Assembly (NCBI GenBank): GCA_044338255.1
Contig: JBIILZ010000057.1
Location: forward strand, 1-25,061
Origin: CAIUVD01 sp044338255
GTDB taxonomy: Bacteria > Planctomycetota > UBA11346
Reading direction: 5' to 3'
DNA length: 25,061 nt
Made by a program: the position numbers and the translations under genes. Below are positions 1-7,682 of the stretch, piece after piece (within the stretch, counting starts at the first letter, position 1; each line of letters begins with the position of its first letter). Below the pieces are notes generated by a model. It saw only the letters and a program-made list of their open reading frames with translations, had not been told where the DNA came from and made no database searches.

Positions 1-140
1 CGAGGATGGCGAAGGGATCGTACGGCAGATCCAAGGCGGCAAGGCGGGCGGATAGCGAGAGCTATCTGACCGTTTTGCCAACGCCGGAGCTGCCGTACGA
101 GACCGAGTCAGCCGACCAAGCCTATCTTCGACAGGCTCCT
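1..140. mobile_element. Partial copy of a palindromic MITE (right part)
   Basis: Bases 1-140 match 18893-19031 over nearly their whole length with scattered substitutions, ending in the terminal segment GACAGGCTCCT. The left end lies outside the window. The complete copy is a 165-bp imperfect palindrome flanked by TA. In this copy the right terminal inverted repeat has decayed (CTATCTTCGACAGG against CTATTCCCGACAGG) and the expected flanking TA reads TG. It runs without a stop into the four-helix-bundle reading frame that follows. Confidence 0.75.
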
Positions 141-368
141 GGCATCAGCGTTGCCGCCAATATCGCCGAAGGTGCCGAACGCGGCAGCGATCGTGATTTC
201 GTACGATTTCTCAAAATCGCCGACGGCTCCAATGCCGAGACCCAGGCTCTCACCCTCATCGCCGGCGATGCCGGCCTCTTCGAAGCTCGACAGGTCGCTC
301 AGATCGTCGGGACTTCCCAAGAAATCCAGTACATGCTGAGCGCGCTGATGCGCCGCTGCAGCGGATGA
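141..368 (+). pseudogene. Four-helix bundle (S23-type) protein, N-terminus replaced by MITE
   Basis: The reading frame ends at 366-368. From about base 141 it encodes a segment with the core signature of the four-helix bundle/S23 family: SVAANIAEGAERGSDRDF, followed by the RFLKIADGSNAET helix and a final helix ending in LMRRC. Family members are usually about 115-125 residues and begin with a roughly 40-residue first helix. Here that helix is missing, and the upstream 45 or so codons are MITE sequence read in frame from an ATG at 6. The family was first noticed as proteins encoded inside 23S rRNA intervening sequences, but free-standing copies are common and their function is unknown. The fragment could be expressed as a chimera, but loss of one helix of the bundle makes a non-functional remnant more likely. 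Confidence 0.7.
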
Positions 369-420
369 TCGCACAACAACCACTCCGGTGACGATCACCA
401 TCCATGTCCACCGGAGTCGA

Positions 421-473
421 GCTTCGGTGCTTCGGTGCTTCGGTGCTTCGGTGCTTCGGTGCTTCGGTGCTTC
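421..473. repeat. Octamer tandem repeat GCTTCGGT x6
   Basis: Six perfect head-to-tail copies of GCTTCGGT (421-468) are followed by a partial GCTTC. The array lies in the gap between the four-helix-bundle remnant and the peptidase gene, which converge on it. A second array with a 7-bp unit begins only 13 bases further on. Confidence 0.95.
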
Positions 474-485
474 AAGCTTCGAACA

Positions 486-569
486 CTGGTCGCTGGTCGC
501 TGGTCGCTGGTCCCTGGTCCCTGGTCCCTGGTCTCTGGCCCCTGGTCCCTGGCACCTGGCCCCTGGTCG
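486..569. repeat. Heptamer tandem repeat CTGGTCN, 12 units
   Basis: Twelve contiguous 7-bp units start with CTGG: three CTGGTCG, three CTGGTCC, then CTGGTCT, CTGGCCC, CTGGTCC, CTGGCAC, CTGGCCC and CTGGTCG. The array ends six bases before the stop codon of the peptidase gene on the other strand. The same heptamer family recurs at 13941-14043 and, in the opposite orientation, at 24949-25061. Confidence 0.95.
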
Positions 570-575
570 CGCCGG

Positions 576-1784
576 CTACCCCTTCATCGCCGCTTCAATA
601 CCCGCCACCGTCTTCGGGATCTCTCGTGTCAGGACCTCGCAGCCGTCGGCGGTCACCAGCAGATCATCTTCGATGCGGATACCGAAACCTTCGTCAGGCA
701 GATAGATCCCCGGCTCGTTGGTGATCAGCATGCCGGGGGTCATGGGTACGTCGTAATCGGCGGGGTCGTGGACATCGACGCCGAGATGATGGCCGAGGCC
801 GTGATGGCGCGTGAAACCGGCCTTGAGGATCGGACCCCAGCCGATCTCGGTCCACTCGCGATGCGACATGCCCGGACGCAGCTTCGATGAGGCCAGCTGA
901 TTCGCCCTCAAGACGATCTCATAGACCTCCTTGAAGCGCTTCTGATCGAAGCGGCCATGAACCGGCACGGTGCGCGTGACGTCGGCGCAATAGCCGCCAG
1001 CGGTGGCGCCGCTGTCGATGAGCAGCGGCCGACTGGGTTCCAACGGGCGGTCGTTGTGCGGATAGTGCAGGGTCGCACCGTGCACCGCCGAGCCGACGAT
1101 GGGCGGAAACGCCAACGGGCCGTAGGCATGCTTGCGGTAGTGCATGGTCAGCAACGACGCGACTTCCGATTCCATGTTCAGCTTCGGGATCTGCGGCAGC
1201 ACCGTGCGCAGGCCGTCACGGGTGATGCGCACGGCCTCGCGATGCCAGGCAATCTCGTCGGCATCCTTGATCATGCGCTGGCGGATCAGCGCCGGCTCGA
1301 CGTGACAGACGAGAATGCCGTGCGCCGCCAGCTTGGTCTTCCACACGGCCGTTGCATGGGCCTGGAAACCCGGCTCGCGCGTGCGGGTGCACATCCCCAC
1401 GCGTCCGCCGGCGGCGCGCGCGGCGCTGACCACGCGCTCTTCGAGCGCTTTGAAATCGGCAGTGTCATCGACGCCATGGGCCTTGCGCGCCAGCGGCCCG
1501 GGACCAAGGCGCGGGCCGTCCCAGATGATCCGCGTGGGATCTCCGGTTTCGAGGAACAGGGTTGTCCCGGCGTGCGGATCGATGAGCACAGCGGCCTCGG
1601 GTTCGCCGCAGCCGCTGTAATATTCGAACCACGGATCCTGGCGATCACGACGCAGGGTGGTCTCGTCGCAACCCAGGAACAGCAGCGGTACCGGCCCGAA
1701 CATCGCCTGCTCGGCGAGCTGCAGAGCCACCTGCCGGCGACGGCGGTAGGTGGCGAGGGGCATGGAGAGTCCACGAAGATCCAT
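576..1784 (-). CDS. M24-family Xaa-Pro aminopeptidase-like metallopeptidase
   Basis: A 402-residue protein with the creatinase N-terminal-like domain (about 1-165) followed by the pita-bread M24 catalytic domain. The five metal ligands of the family are visible: Asp in LLIDSGA, Asp in YCADVTRT, His in HGLGHHLG, Glu in TNEPGIY and Glu in RIEDDLL. These proteins remove an N-terminal residue preceding proline, or in creatinase cleave a C-N bond. The PepP/PepQ-type ligand set here favours a cytoplasmic aminopeptidase or dipeptidase. In-frame ATGs lie at 1802, 1790, 1784 and 1763. The one at 1784 is chosen because GGAG sits ten bases upstream, though 1763 gives the cleanest domain start. The gene is convergent with the remnant at 141-368 and lies 66 bases downstream of the exported protein gene. 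Confidence 0.85.
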   Translation of the reverse strand: MDLRGLSMPLATYRRRRQVALQLAEQAMFGPVPLLFLGCDETTLRRDRQDPWFEYYSGCGEPEAAVLIDPHAGTTLFLETGDPTRIIWDGPRLGPGPLARKAHGVDDTADFKALEERVVSAARAAGGRVGMCTRTREPGFQAHATAVWKTKLAAHGILVCHVEPALIRQRMIKDADEIAWHREAVRITRDGLRTVLPQIPKLNMESEVASLLTMHYRKHAYGPLAFPPIVGSAVHGATLHYPHNDRPLEPSRPLLIDSGATAGGYCADVTRTVPVHGRFDQKRFKEVYEIVLRANQLASSKLRPGMSHREWTEIGWGPILKAGFTRHHGLGHHLGVDVHDPADYDVPMTPGMLITNEPGIYLPDEGFGIRIEDDLLVTADGCEVLTREIPKTVAGIEAAMKG

Positions 1785-1850
1785 GAGCATCAGTCTCCGC
1801 ATTCAGCGACGAGAGGCTAGCCTGGGCTTTCGTGCGCGCGCTGCCGCCGC

Positions 1851-4800
1851 TTACTCCTTCGTCTCTGACGGCTTCGTCACTGGCGGCTTGGTCACTGGCG
1901 GCTTGGTCACTGGCGGCTTGATCACAGGCGGGTTCGTCGCTGGCGGCTCGTAGAGACGGCTCATGAAGTCGTACTCTTCCTTGAAGGCCGGATCGTAGTC
2001 CTCTTTGACCGGATCGATGCCGAAGAGATCCGCCGCCATCTTCGCCGCCAACAAGGCGTGCTGCGGCGCCCCCGACAAACCGGCGCGCCAGGCGATCCAG
2101 AAGTACTTGGGCTTATAGTTCAGCTCCGCCTTCCACACCTGCATCACCGTCCCGAACCATTCGATGGAGAGGAAGCGCGAAGCGTCGCCGAGCCATTGCG
2201 CGGTGTCATCGCGCAGACGCTTGTCGCCCTTCTCCTTGACGTAATCGAGGCGGGCCTTGAGGGCTTCCTTGTCCTGCCCGACGAGCGCCGCCAGCAGGCT
2301 GCCGAGGTGATGCGCGAATTCGATCTGCGGATGCTCGATGCCGAGCTTGGAGCTCACCGCATAGGCCTCTTCGAGGTTCTTGTTCAGGCGCAGGAGCTCG
2401 GCCTTGTCGAGGGTCTTGTGATCCTGATTGAACAATTCCTGCATCCGCCCCAGCCAATAAGGCACCGAGATACGGATCCACGGCAGGTCGAGCGGCAACT
2501 GCGCCAGGCCGCCAATGCGCTGGGCATGATCATGATCGCCGTCGGTGGGCAGAACCGCCGCCGCGAGGAGCTGGTCGAAGCGCTCCTGGCCGAGGATGGC
2601 AGCGTAATAACGCGCGGCGCTGGCATAGCGCATGGGGGCTTCGCCCGGCTCATCGACATCGTGGAAGGCCAGCGTCGTCAGCCACAGTTCGGCGGACTTG
2701 GCGGCAGTCTGCAGGGTCTCCTCTTGGGCCAGGCGCGCCGGGCCGGCATCGGCGAGCAGGGCGATGCAGGTCCCCGCGTACTGCGACGTCAGCTTGCGCA
2801 TCTCCAGCATCTGGCCGCTGCCATCCCAGACCTGCTGATTATATTTCGGGCTCTGCACGTATCCGGCGAGCAACGCGATCTTATCATTGAGCGAACCGCT
2901 CTGCTCGTTGAGTGGCTCAAGGAGCATGGTTTCGATGGCCTTGGTCGCCAGGGCGCTCGACTCCGAGCGGTTGAGGATCATCACCAGGTCCATGCCGGCG
3001 CTCCACGTCGCCGGCCCGAGCTTGGCCTTCAATTGCGGAAACTGCACCTCGATCAGCTCTTTGCCGAGGGCCACCGCCTGCTCGATGCTCGCCGGATTGG
3101 TGCGCCCGGCGGCGAAGAGATGCCCGAGCTGCTCGAGCTGCATGAAGAAGCGGCTCTCGGGCTCGCGGGTGGCCGCGATCGCCTTGGCCTGGAAATCGGC
3201 GGCCTCGAGGTACTGCCCGGTAAAACTGTAGAGGCCCGAGAGCTCGCGATAGTTGGCGGTGTCAGTGTCGCCCTTGGCGATCATCTCCTGCATGGTCTTG
3301 ATGCCGCGCTGATAGGTCTGGAAGTGCCAGTCCTTCTGCACGTCGATCATGGTCTTGGCGTAGTCCGGCTCGGCGAAGATGCGCCAGCTCAGACGCCAGG
3401 ACGAACGCGTGTTCTCGCCACTGAAGCGCAGCAGGAGCCCCAGGCCGTTGGCATCGAAGACTTCGCTCGCACCGAAGGATTTGTAGGCCTGTTCGAGGGC
3501 TTTCGGCAGATCCGCGGCCACGAATTCGAGGGCCGGCCCGGTCTGCAGCACGAACACGTGCCATTGATCGTCATCCTGCTTCTCGGCCCAGGCATTGGCG
3601 GCGTGGCTGGGCAGGGCGAGGACGATGGCGGTGCGGCCCTGCTTCTCGCAGATATTCTGATAGAGTTCGGCGAGGTCATCGCAGTCGCCGCGGATGACGC
3701 CGCCGGTGGCGGTCGAGAGCGTCTGCAAGGCGGTCTGATGGATGTCGCCCTTGATCTGCTTGTTGCCGACCAACAGCGGGAAGCGGCTGTCCGGGCTGTC
3801 ATAGCAATAGGACAGGATCCATTCGCCGATGAGATCAAGGTGCGCCGCATCCGGAAGCTGCGCCGCCGCCTCGCGCAGGAAGCGCTCGCCATCGCTGGGC
3901 GTGCCGGAGGGCGCCGCCAACCAGCCACCCGCCGTCGCCAGGCCGGCGATGTCGCCGTCGAAGCCAGCGATGAGGATGTGCGGCGGCATGAAATCCTTGG
4001 CGATATTCTTATCGATGCCCGACTGGCGCTTGTCGTTGGGCACGGCAGCGCGCCAGAGCTCTTTATCGAAGGTAAAGCCGGAATCCTTCGACCAGGCTGC
4101 GACCTGCTGCCCCGTGCGGTAGAGGCGCGCTGCGAGCGGCGTGGTGCTGGCATCGGGGAAGGTCGTGGGATCGGAGCCCGGTGGCAGATCGACGACCACA
4201 TTCATGGTCTCCATCGCCGAGTCATAGAGCGGCGCCGGCAGCTGCCGGGTATAAGAGACGCGCTGCGGGGTCTGCAGGATCCAGCCGCTGCTTTCGAAGG
4301 CGTTCTTGACCTCGGCGAGGAGCAGCGGCTTGCCGTCGGCGGTGGTGCCGCGAAAAGCGGTAGTCGGGGCGAAGACGTTGGCGCGATTGATGGCCTCGAT
4401 CAGGGCCGTGGCCTTGGCATCGTTGCCGAAGAACTGTCCGAGGTAGCCGAAGCGCACCATGCGCCGGGCAAACGAAGGGGCGACCTCATCGACGTCCTGC
4501 TTGCCGTCTTCGTTATCGAGACGATTGAGCACGTCTTCGACGCACTTGCGACCAAGATCATCGAGCTTGGTGCTGGCCAAGCCGGCCACCGCCCCCTGCA
4601 CGGCGGCTTCCAGGGCCTCGCGCTCAGCCGAACGCTTCAGCGGCGGGGCCTCGACCTTGCTCACCACTCCTTCCGGCAGCACCAGCTGGCGGTCGGCGCG
4701 GAGGTGGACGCCGGTGAGAATGCCTTCCTTGACGGTGAAGCCCTCGGCCTTGATCCCCGCCGCCTGGGCGGTGGCGATCAGCGGGGCGAGACGGGGAATG

Positions 4801-5132
4801 ATGTCGGTGCGCCCATCGGCGAGCAGCTTGCGCTCGATGGCGAGGTTGCCGATGGCGGTGTCGAGGCTGGGATTGCCCTGACCGCAAGCGACCACGGCGA
4901 GGCCGATCCGCGCCCCCTTGCCATCGTCCCACCACAACTTGCCATCCTGCAAAGTGATCGCAGCCGACTTCGGCAACTGTTCGAGAACCTGCTCAGGGGT
5001 GATAGAGGCGACCTCGATCGCCGGTGCCGCCGGCCCGTCGACCCGGACCGGAGCCACGACGTCGGGGGTAGTCGGTTCCGCGGCCCAGGTCGGCAGCGAC
5101 AGGGCGAGCAGCAACAACGTGAGTGAGCGCAT
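1851..5132 (-). CDS. Large exported transglutaminase-like/TPR-like protein
   Basis: A 1093-residue protein. The chosen start gives a clean signal peptide (MRSLTLLLLALSLPTWA, then AEP), whereas the ORF extends 17 codons further upstream without one. Around residues 480-545 there is a transglutaminase-like core: Cys484 in GDCDDLAELYQN, His510 in PSHAANAW, and an Asp near 540 in FVAADLP. This suggests a Cys-His-Asp hydrolase or transferase acting outside the cytoplasm. Residues from about 620 onward are alpha-helical with TPR-like stretches such as ELSGLYSFTGQYLEAADFQA. The C-terminus is a Pro-Lys-Thr tail built of PPVTK pentapeptides encoded by a 15-bp repeat. The substrate is unknown. It stands alone between the peptidase and typA, which is divergent. 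No strong ribosome-binding site is visible. Confidence 0.75.
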   Translation of the reverse strand: MRSLTLLLLALSLPTWAAEPTTPDVVAPVRVDGPAAPAIEVASITPEQVLEQLPKSAAITLQDGKLWWDDGKGARIGLAVVACGQGNPSLDTAIGNLAIERKLLADGRTDIIPRLAPLIATAQAAGIKAEGFTVKEGILTGVHLRADRQLVLPEGVVSKVEAPPLKRSAEREALEAAVQGAVAGLASTKLDDLGRKCVEDVLNRLDNEDGKQDVDEVAPSFARRMVRFGYLGQFFGNDAKATALIEAINRANVFAPTTAFRGTTADGKPLLLAEVKNAFESSGWILQTPQRVSYTRQLPAPLYDSAMETMNVVVDLPPGSDPTTFPDASTTPLAARLYRTGQQVAAWSKDSGFTFDKELWRAAVPNDKRQSGIDKNIAKDFMPPHILIAGFDGDIAGLATAGGWLAAPSGTPSDGERFLREAAAQLPDAAHLDLIGEWILSYCYDSPDSRFPLLVGNKQIKGDIHQTALQTLSTATGGVIRGDCDDLAELYQNICEKQGRTAIVLALPSHAANAWAEKQDDDQWHVFVLQTGPALEFVAADLPKALEQAYKSFGASEVFDANGLGLLLRFSGENTRSSWRLSWRIFAEPDYAKTMIDVQKDWHFQTYQRGIKTMQEMIAKGDTDTANYRELSGLYSFTGQYLEAADFQAKAIAATREPESRFFMQLEQLGHLFAAGRTNPASIEQAVALGKELIEVQFPQLKAKLGPATWSAGMDLVMILNRSESSALATKAIETMLLEPLNEQSGSLNDKIALLAGYVQSPKYNQQVWDGSGQMLEMRKLTSQYAGTCIALLADAGPARLAQEETLQTAAKSAELWLTTLAFHDVDEPGEAPMRYASAARYYAAILGQERFDQLLAAAVLPTDGDHDHAQRIGGLAQLPLDLPWIRISVPYWLGRMQELFNQDHKTLDKAELLRLNKNLEEAYAVSSKLGIEHPQIEFAHHLGSLLAALVGQDKEALKARLDYVKEKGDKRLRDDTAQWLGDASRFLSIEWFGTVMQVWKAELNYKPKYFWIAWRAGLSGAPQHALLAAKMAADLFGIDPVKEDYDPAFKEEYDFMSRLYEPPATNPPVIKPPVTKPPVTKPPVTKPSETKE
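1870..1944 (-). repeat. 15-bp repeat encoding PPVTK-type pentapeptides
   Basis: Five adjacent 15-bp units occur near the 3' end of the exported protein gene. Two are identical (GGCTTGGTCACTGGC on the plus strand) and the others vary slightly. They encode a low-complexity tail of repeated Pro-Pro-Val-Thr/Ile-Lys, which is probably an extended linker or wall-spanning segment. Confidence 0.9.
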
Positions 5133-5284
5133 GGTAATGGTTGTTTTAAGGGCTAAATTGAGAGGGTGATACGACAATCCCATCTAGGAACCGTGACGGG
5201 TCAACGACCTGCTTCTTGTGACAGACGTCGCGTGGGCGCTTTCCTTGCCGTCCCGGTCCGGTAGGACCCTCCGCCCGCAAATTA

Positions 5285-5312
5285 CGCCGAACGCCGAACG
5301 CCGAACGCCGAA
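5285..5312. repeat. Heptamer repeat CGCCGAA x4 in typA leader
   Basis: Four perfect CGCCGAA units end 13 bases before the typA start codon. The stretch can be read in frame as an N-terminal extension of TypA (PNAERRTPNE), but that extension has no counterpart in the family, so the repeat is taken as untranslated leader. Confidence 0.85.
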
Positions 5313-5325
5313 CGAGAAACTTTCC

Positions 5326-7188
5326 ATGTCTGCCCAGCCGCCCATCGTCGTCGAACGTCGCAATGACGTCCGCAATATCGCCATCATCGCCCACGTTGAC
5401 CACGGCAAGACGACGCTCGTCGATGCCCTGCTCAAGCAGGGTGGTGCCTTCCATTCCAAGCAGGTCGTCGAGATCTGCGCCATGGACTCCAATGATCAGG
5501 AGCGCGAACGCGGCATCACCATCCTCGCCAAGAACTGCGCCGTGCAGTTCGGCGACATCCGCCTGAACATCGTCGATACGCCCGGACACGCCGACTTCGG
5601 CGGTGAAGTCGAACGCGTCCTGCGCATGGCCGACGGCGCCCTGGTGCTGGTCGACGCCTTCGAAGGCTGCCTGCCGCAGACGCGCTTCGTGTTGCGCAAG
5701 GCCATCCAGACCGGCCTCAAGCTGATCCTCGTGGTCAACAAGATCGACAAGACCAACTGCGAGCCGGAAGTCATCACCGACAAGATCTTCGACCTCATGG
5801 TTGAACTCGGTGCCGAGGACTGGCAGCTCGACTTCCCGGTGGTCTTCGGCTCGGGCCGCATGGGCTTCATGGAAAACACCCTTGAAGCCGGCCGCGCCAA
5901 GCTCATTTCGGGTGACGGCACGCTCAAGCCGCTGTTCGATCTCATCGTTTCGGAAATCCCCGGCCCACCGGTGAAACCCAACGATCCGTTGCAGCTCCAG
6001 GTCGCCAACCTCGACCACAACGACTTCGTCGGACGCATGGGCATCGGCCGCATCTTCGCCGGCTCGATCAAGGCTGGTCAGGCGGTGTGCGTGGTCTCCG
6101 GTCCGGATGGCATCCCTCAGAAGGGCCGCGTCCTGCAGCTGCAGCGCTTCAGCGGCATGGGTCGTCAGGAGATCACCGAGGCCAAGGCCGGTGACATCGT
6201 CATCGTCACCGGTCTCGAACAGGTCAGCATCAGCGACACCATCTGCGAGCCGGAAAAGCCGCTGCCGTTGCCGCCGATCCCCATCGACGAGCCAACCATC
6301 AAGATGACCTTTGGCGTGAACACCTCGCCGATCACCGGCATGGAAGGCAAGCCGCTGCAGTCGCGCGACCTCAAGAACCGCCTGATCCGCGAAGCACAGC
6401 GCAACGTCGCCATGCGCTGGGCAGAAACCGAAGCCCCCGACGTCTTCGAAGTCTCGGGCCGTGGCGTGTTGCACTTGTCGGTGCTGATCGAATCGATGCG
6501 TCGCGAAAACAGCGAACTGCAGATCGGACCACCACGCGTGATCTTCAAGGAAGACGAGAACGGCAACAAGACCGAGCCGATGGAATTGGCCGTCATCGAC
6601 GTGCCCGAAGTCCATTCCAGCAAGGTCATGAACCTGATGCTCTCACGTCGCGGCGAACTGCGCGTCATGGAAGCCAAGGGCGCTTACCAGCACTTGGAAT
6701 TCTCGATTCCGTCACGCGGCTTGCTCGGTCTGCGTAACACCATGCTCTCGGCGACCCAGGGCGAGGCGATCCTCAACACCATGTTCCTCGAATACGGGCC
6801 ATACCGCGGCGAGATCGAGAAGCGCGTCAACGGCGCGATCATCAGCCAGGGCGGCGGCGAAGTGGTGGCCTTCGGCTTGTTCATGCTCCAGGAACGCGGC
6901 AAGTTCTTCATCGATGTCGGCGAGCCCCTCTATGAAGGTCAAGTCGTTGGCGAAAACGCCAAGGACACCGACATGGTGGTGAACCTATCGAAGGAGAAGA
7001 AGCTCACCAACATCCGCTCGTCGGGTGCTGATGAAGCCATCCGCATCACCCCGCCGCACAAGCACTCGCTCGAAGAAGCGCTTGAGTACATCAAGATCGA
7101 CGAGCTCGTGGAAGTGACGCCAAAGAGCATCCGCCTGCGCAAGCTGTACCTTACCGAGAACGAACGTAAGCGCTTCGGCAAGGGCTGA
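5326..7188 (+). CDS. typA: Ribosome-associated GTPase TypA/BipA
   Basis: A 620-residue translational GTPase close to the usual length for TypA/BipA (about 605-615). It binds the ribosome like EF-G and assists 50S assembly and growth under stress. GTPase motifs are visible: HVDHGKTT (about 23-30), RERGITI, DTPGHADF and NKIDKTN. They are followed by the beta-barrel domain II (VGRMGIGRIFAGSIKAGQ), EF-G-like domains III and V, and the BipA-specific C-terminal region ending SIRLRKLYLTENERKR. The G5 loop reads FGSGRMG where most members have a SAL-type sequence, which is a mild oddity. The ATG at 5326 is chosen over an upstream in-frame start at 5218 because MSAQPPIVVERRNDVRNIA matches the family start. 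It is divergent from the exported protein gene and is followed by a strong hairpin. Confidence 0.95.
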   Translation: MSAQPPIVVERRNDVRNIAIIAHVDHGKTTLVDALLKQGGAFHSKQVVEICAMDSNDQERERGITILAKNCAVQFGDIRLNIVDTPGHADFGGEVERVLRMADGALVLVDAFEGCLPQTRFVLRKAIQTGLKLILVVNKIDKTNCEPEVITDKIFDLMVELGAEDWQLDFPVVFGSGRMGFMENTLEAGRAKLISGDGTLKPLFDLIVSEIPGPPVKPNDPLQLQVANLDHNDFVGRMGIGRIFAGSIKAGQAVCVVSGPDGIPQKGRVLQLQRFSGMGRQEITEAKAGDIVIVTGLEQVSISDTICEPEKPLPLPPIPIDEPTIKMTFGVNTSPITGMEGKPLQSRDLKNRLIREAQRNVAMRWAETEAPDVFEVSGRGVLHLSVLIESMRRENSELQIGPPRVIFKEDENGNKTEPMELAVIDVPEVHSSKVMNLMLSRRGELRVMEAKGAYQHLEFSIPSRGLLGLRNTMLSATQGEAILNTMFLEYGPYRGEIEKRVNGAIISQGGGEVVAFGLFMLQERGKFFIDVGEPLYEGQVVGENAKDTDMVVNLSKEKKLTNIRSSGADEAIRITPPHKHSLEEALEYIKIDELVEVTPKSIRLRKLYLTENERKRFGKG

Positions 7189-7210
7189 TCACGTCCGCCA
7201 CGCAGACCTT

Positions 7211-7250
7211 GACCAGTGGTGACCGCCTTTCCTGGTGGTCACCGCTGGTC
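7211..7250 (+). terminator. Hairpin downstream of typA
   Basis: A 14-bp inverted repeat (GACCAGTGGTGACC at 7211-7224 and GGTCACCGCTGGTC at 7237-7250) has a 12-base loop and a single G-U wobble. It lies 22 bases after the typA stop codon, with no T-tract following. It may terminate or 3'-stabilise typA mRNA, and it could also serve the convergent Rieske gene. Confidence 0.55.
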
Positions 7251-7352
7251 GCGACTGCACAGCCGGATCTGCTCCCGGGCGTGGCCGTGCAAAGCCTCGC
7301 GAGGGCTCCGCACTCTTGCTCAAGGCCTGACTGCGTTCCGACCGGCTCCTTT

Positions 7353-7682
7353 CTAGAAGCCGAGTTCAACCATCCCGTCGCGTTCGCGTGCCGGATAGGT
7401 CGGCACGCTGAAGCCGCCCGGACCGCGATCGATCTCGCCGGTGTCGAGACGAAAGGTCCAACCGTGGCCGACACACATCACCGCCAGGTTCTGCACCGGT
7501 CCTTTGACCAGCGACACGCCGGCGTGCGGGCAGATGTCCTTCAACGCGTACCACGCGCCCTGATGACGATACACGCCGATGCGCCGTGGGCCGACCTGCA
7601 CCAGGCGGCCGCCCTCTGCGGGCCAATCGGCGACCTGGCCGACGGCCTTCCAGGTGAGATCGGAAACAGGGGTCTCGGTCAT
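7353..7682 (-). CDS. Rieske [2Fe-2S] ferredoxin-like protein
   Basis: A 109-residue single-domain Rieske protein. The cluster ligands are in CPHAG (Cys51, His53) and CVGHGW (Cys70, His73), with the C-x-H and C-x2-H arrangement and the glycine-rich DTGEIDRGPGGFSVPTY loop seen in NirD-like and dioxygenase-type ferredoxins. It would be a soluble one-electron carrier. Its ATG overlaps the nadB stop codon (ATGA at 7679-7682), so the two are almost certainly co-translated from the nadB message. The electron acceptor is not identifiable here. NadB is a flavoprotein oxidase not normally partnered with a ferredoxin, so this could instead feed an unlinked oxygenase. The upstream part of the longer ORF (to 7937) lies inside nadB and is not coding. 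Confidence 0.85.
   Translation of the reverse strand: MTETPVSDLTWKAVGQVADWPAEGGRLVQVGPRRIGVYRHQGAWYALKDICPHAGVSLVKGPVQNLAVMCVGHGWTFRLDTGEIDRGPGGFSVPTYPARERDGMVELGF

Noticed and set aside
576..1784. M24 peptidase as the creatinase of a creatinine pathway
   Set aside because: It is about 13 kb from the cluster, separated by housekeeping genes, has no guanidine-II riboswitch, and carries the metal-ligand set of aminopeptidases.
2058..5126. 1022-codon open frame on the plus strand
   Set aside because: It lies wholly antisense to the exported protein gene, has low-complexity Arg/Gly/Ala-rich sequence and no recognisable motif. It is a by-product of GC-rich codon bias.
5218..5325. In-frame N-terminal extension of TypA
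   Set aside because: It encodes the CGCCGAA repeat and has no counterpart in TypA. The ATG at 5326 fits the family start.
7353..7682. Small Rieske protein as redox partner of the Rieske oxygenase at 14098
   Set aside because: It is co-translated with nadB, lies 6.4 kb away and lacks the sigma-54/riboswitch signature. A partnership cannot be supported from sequence.
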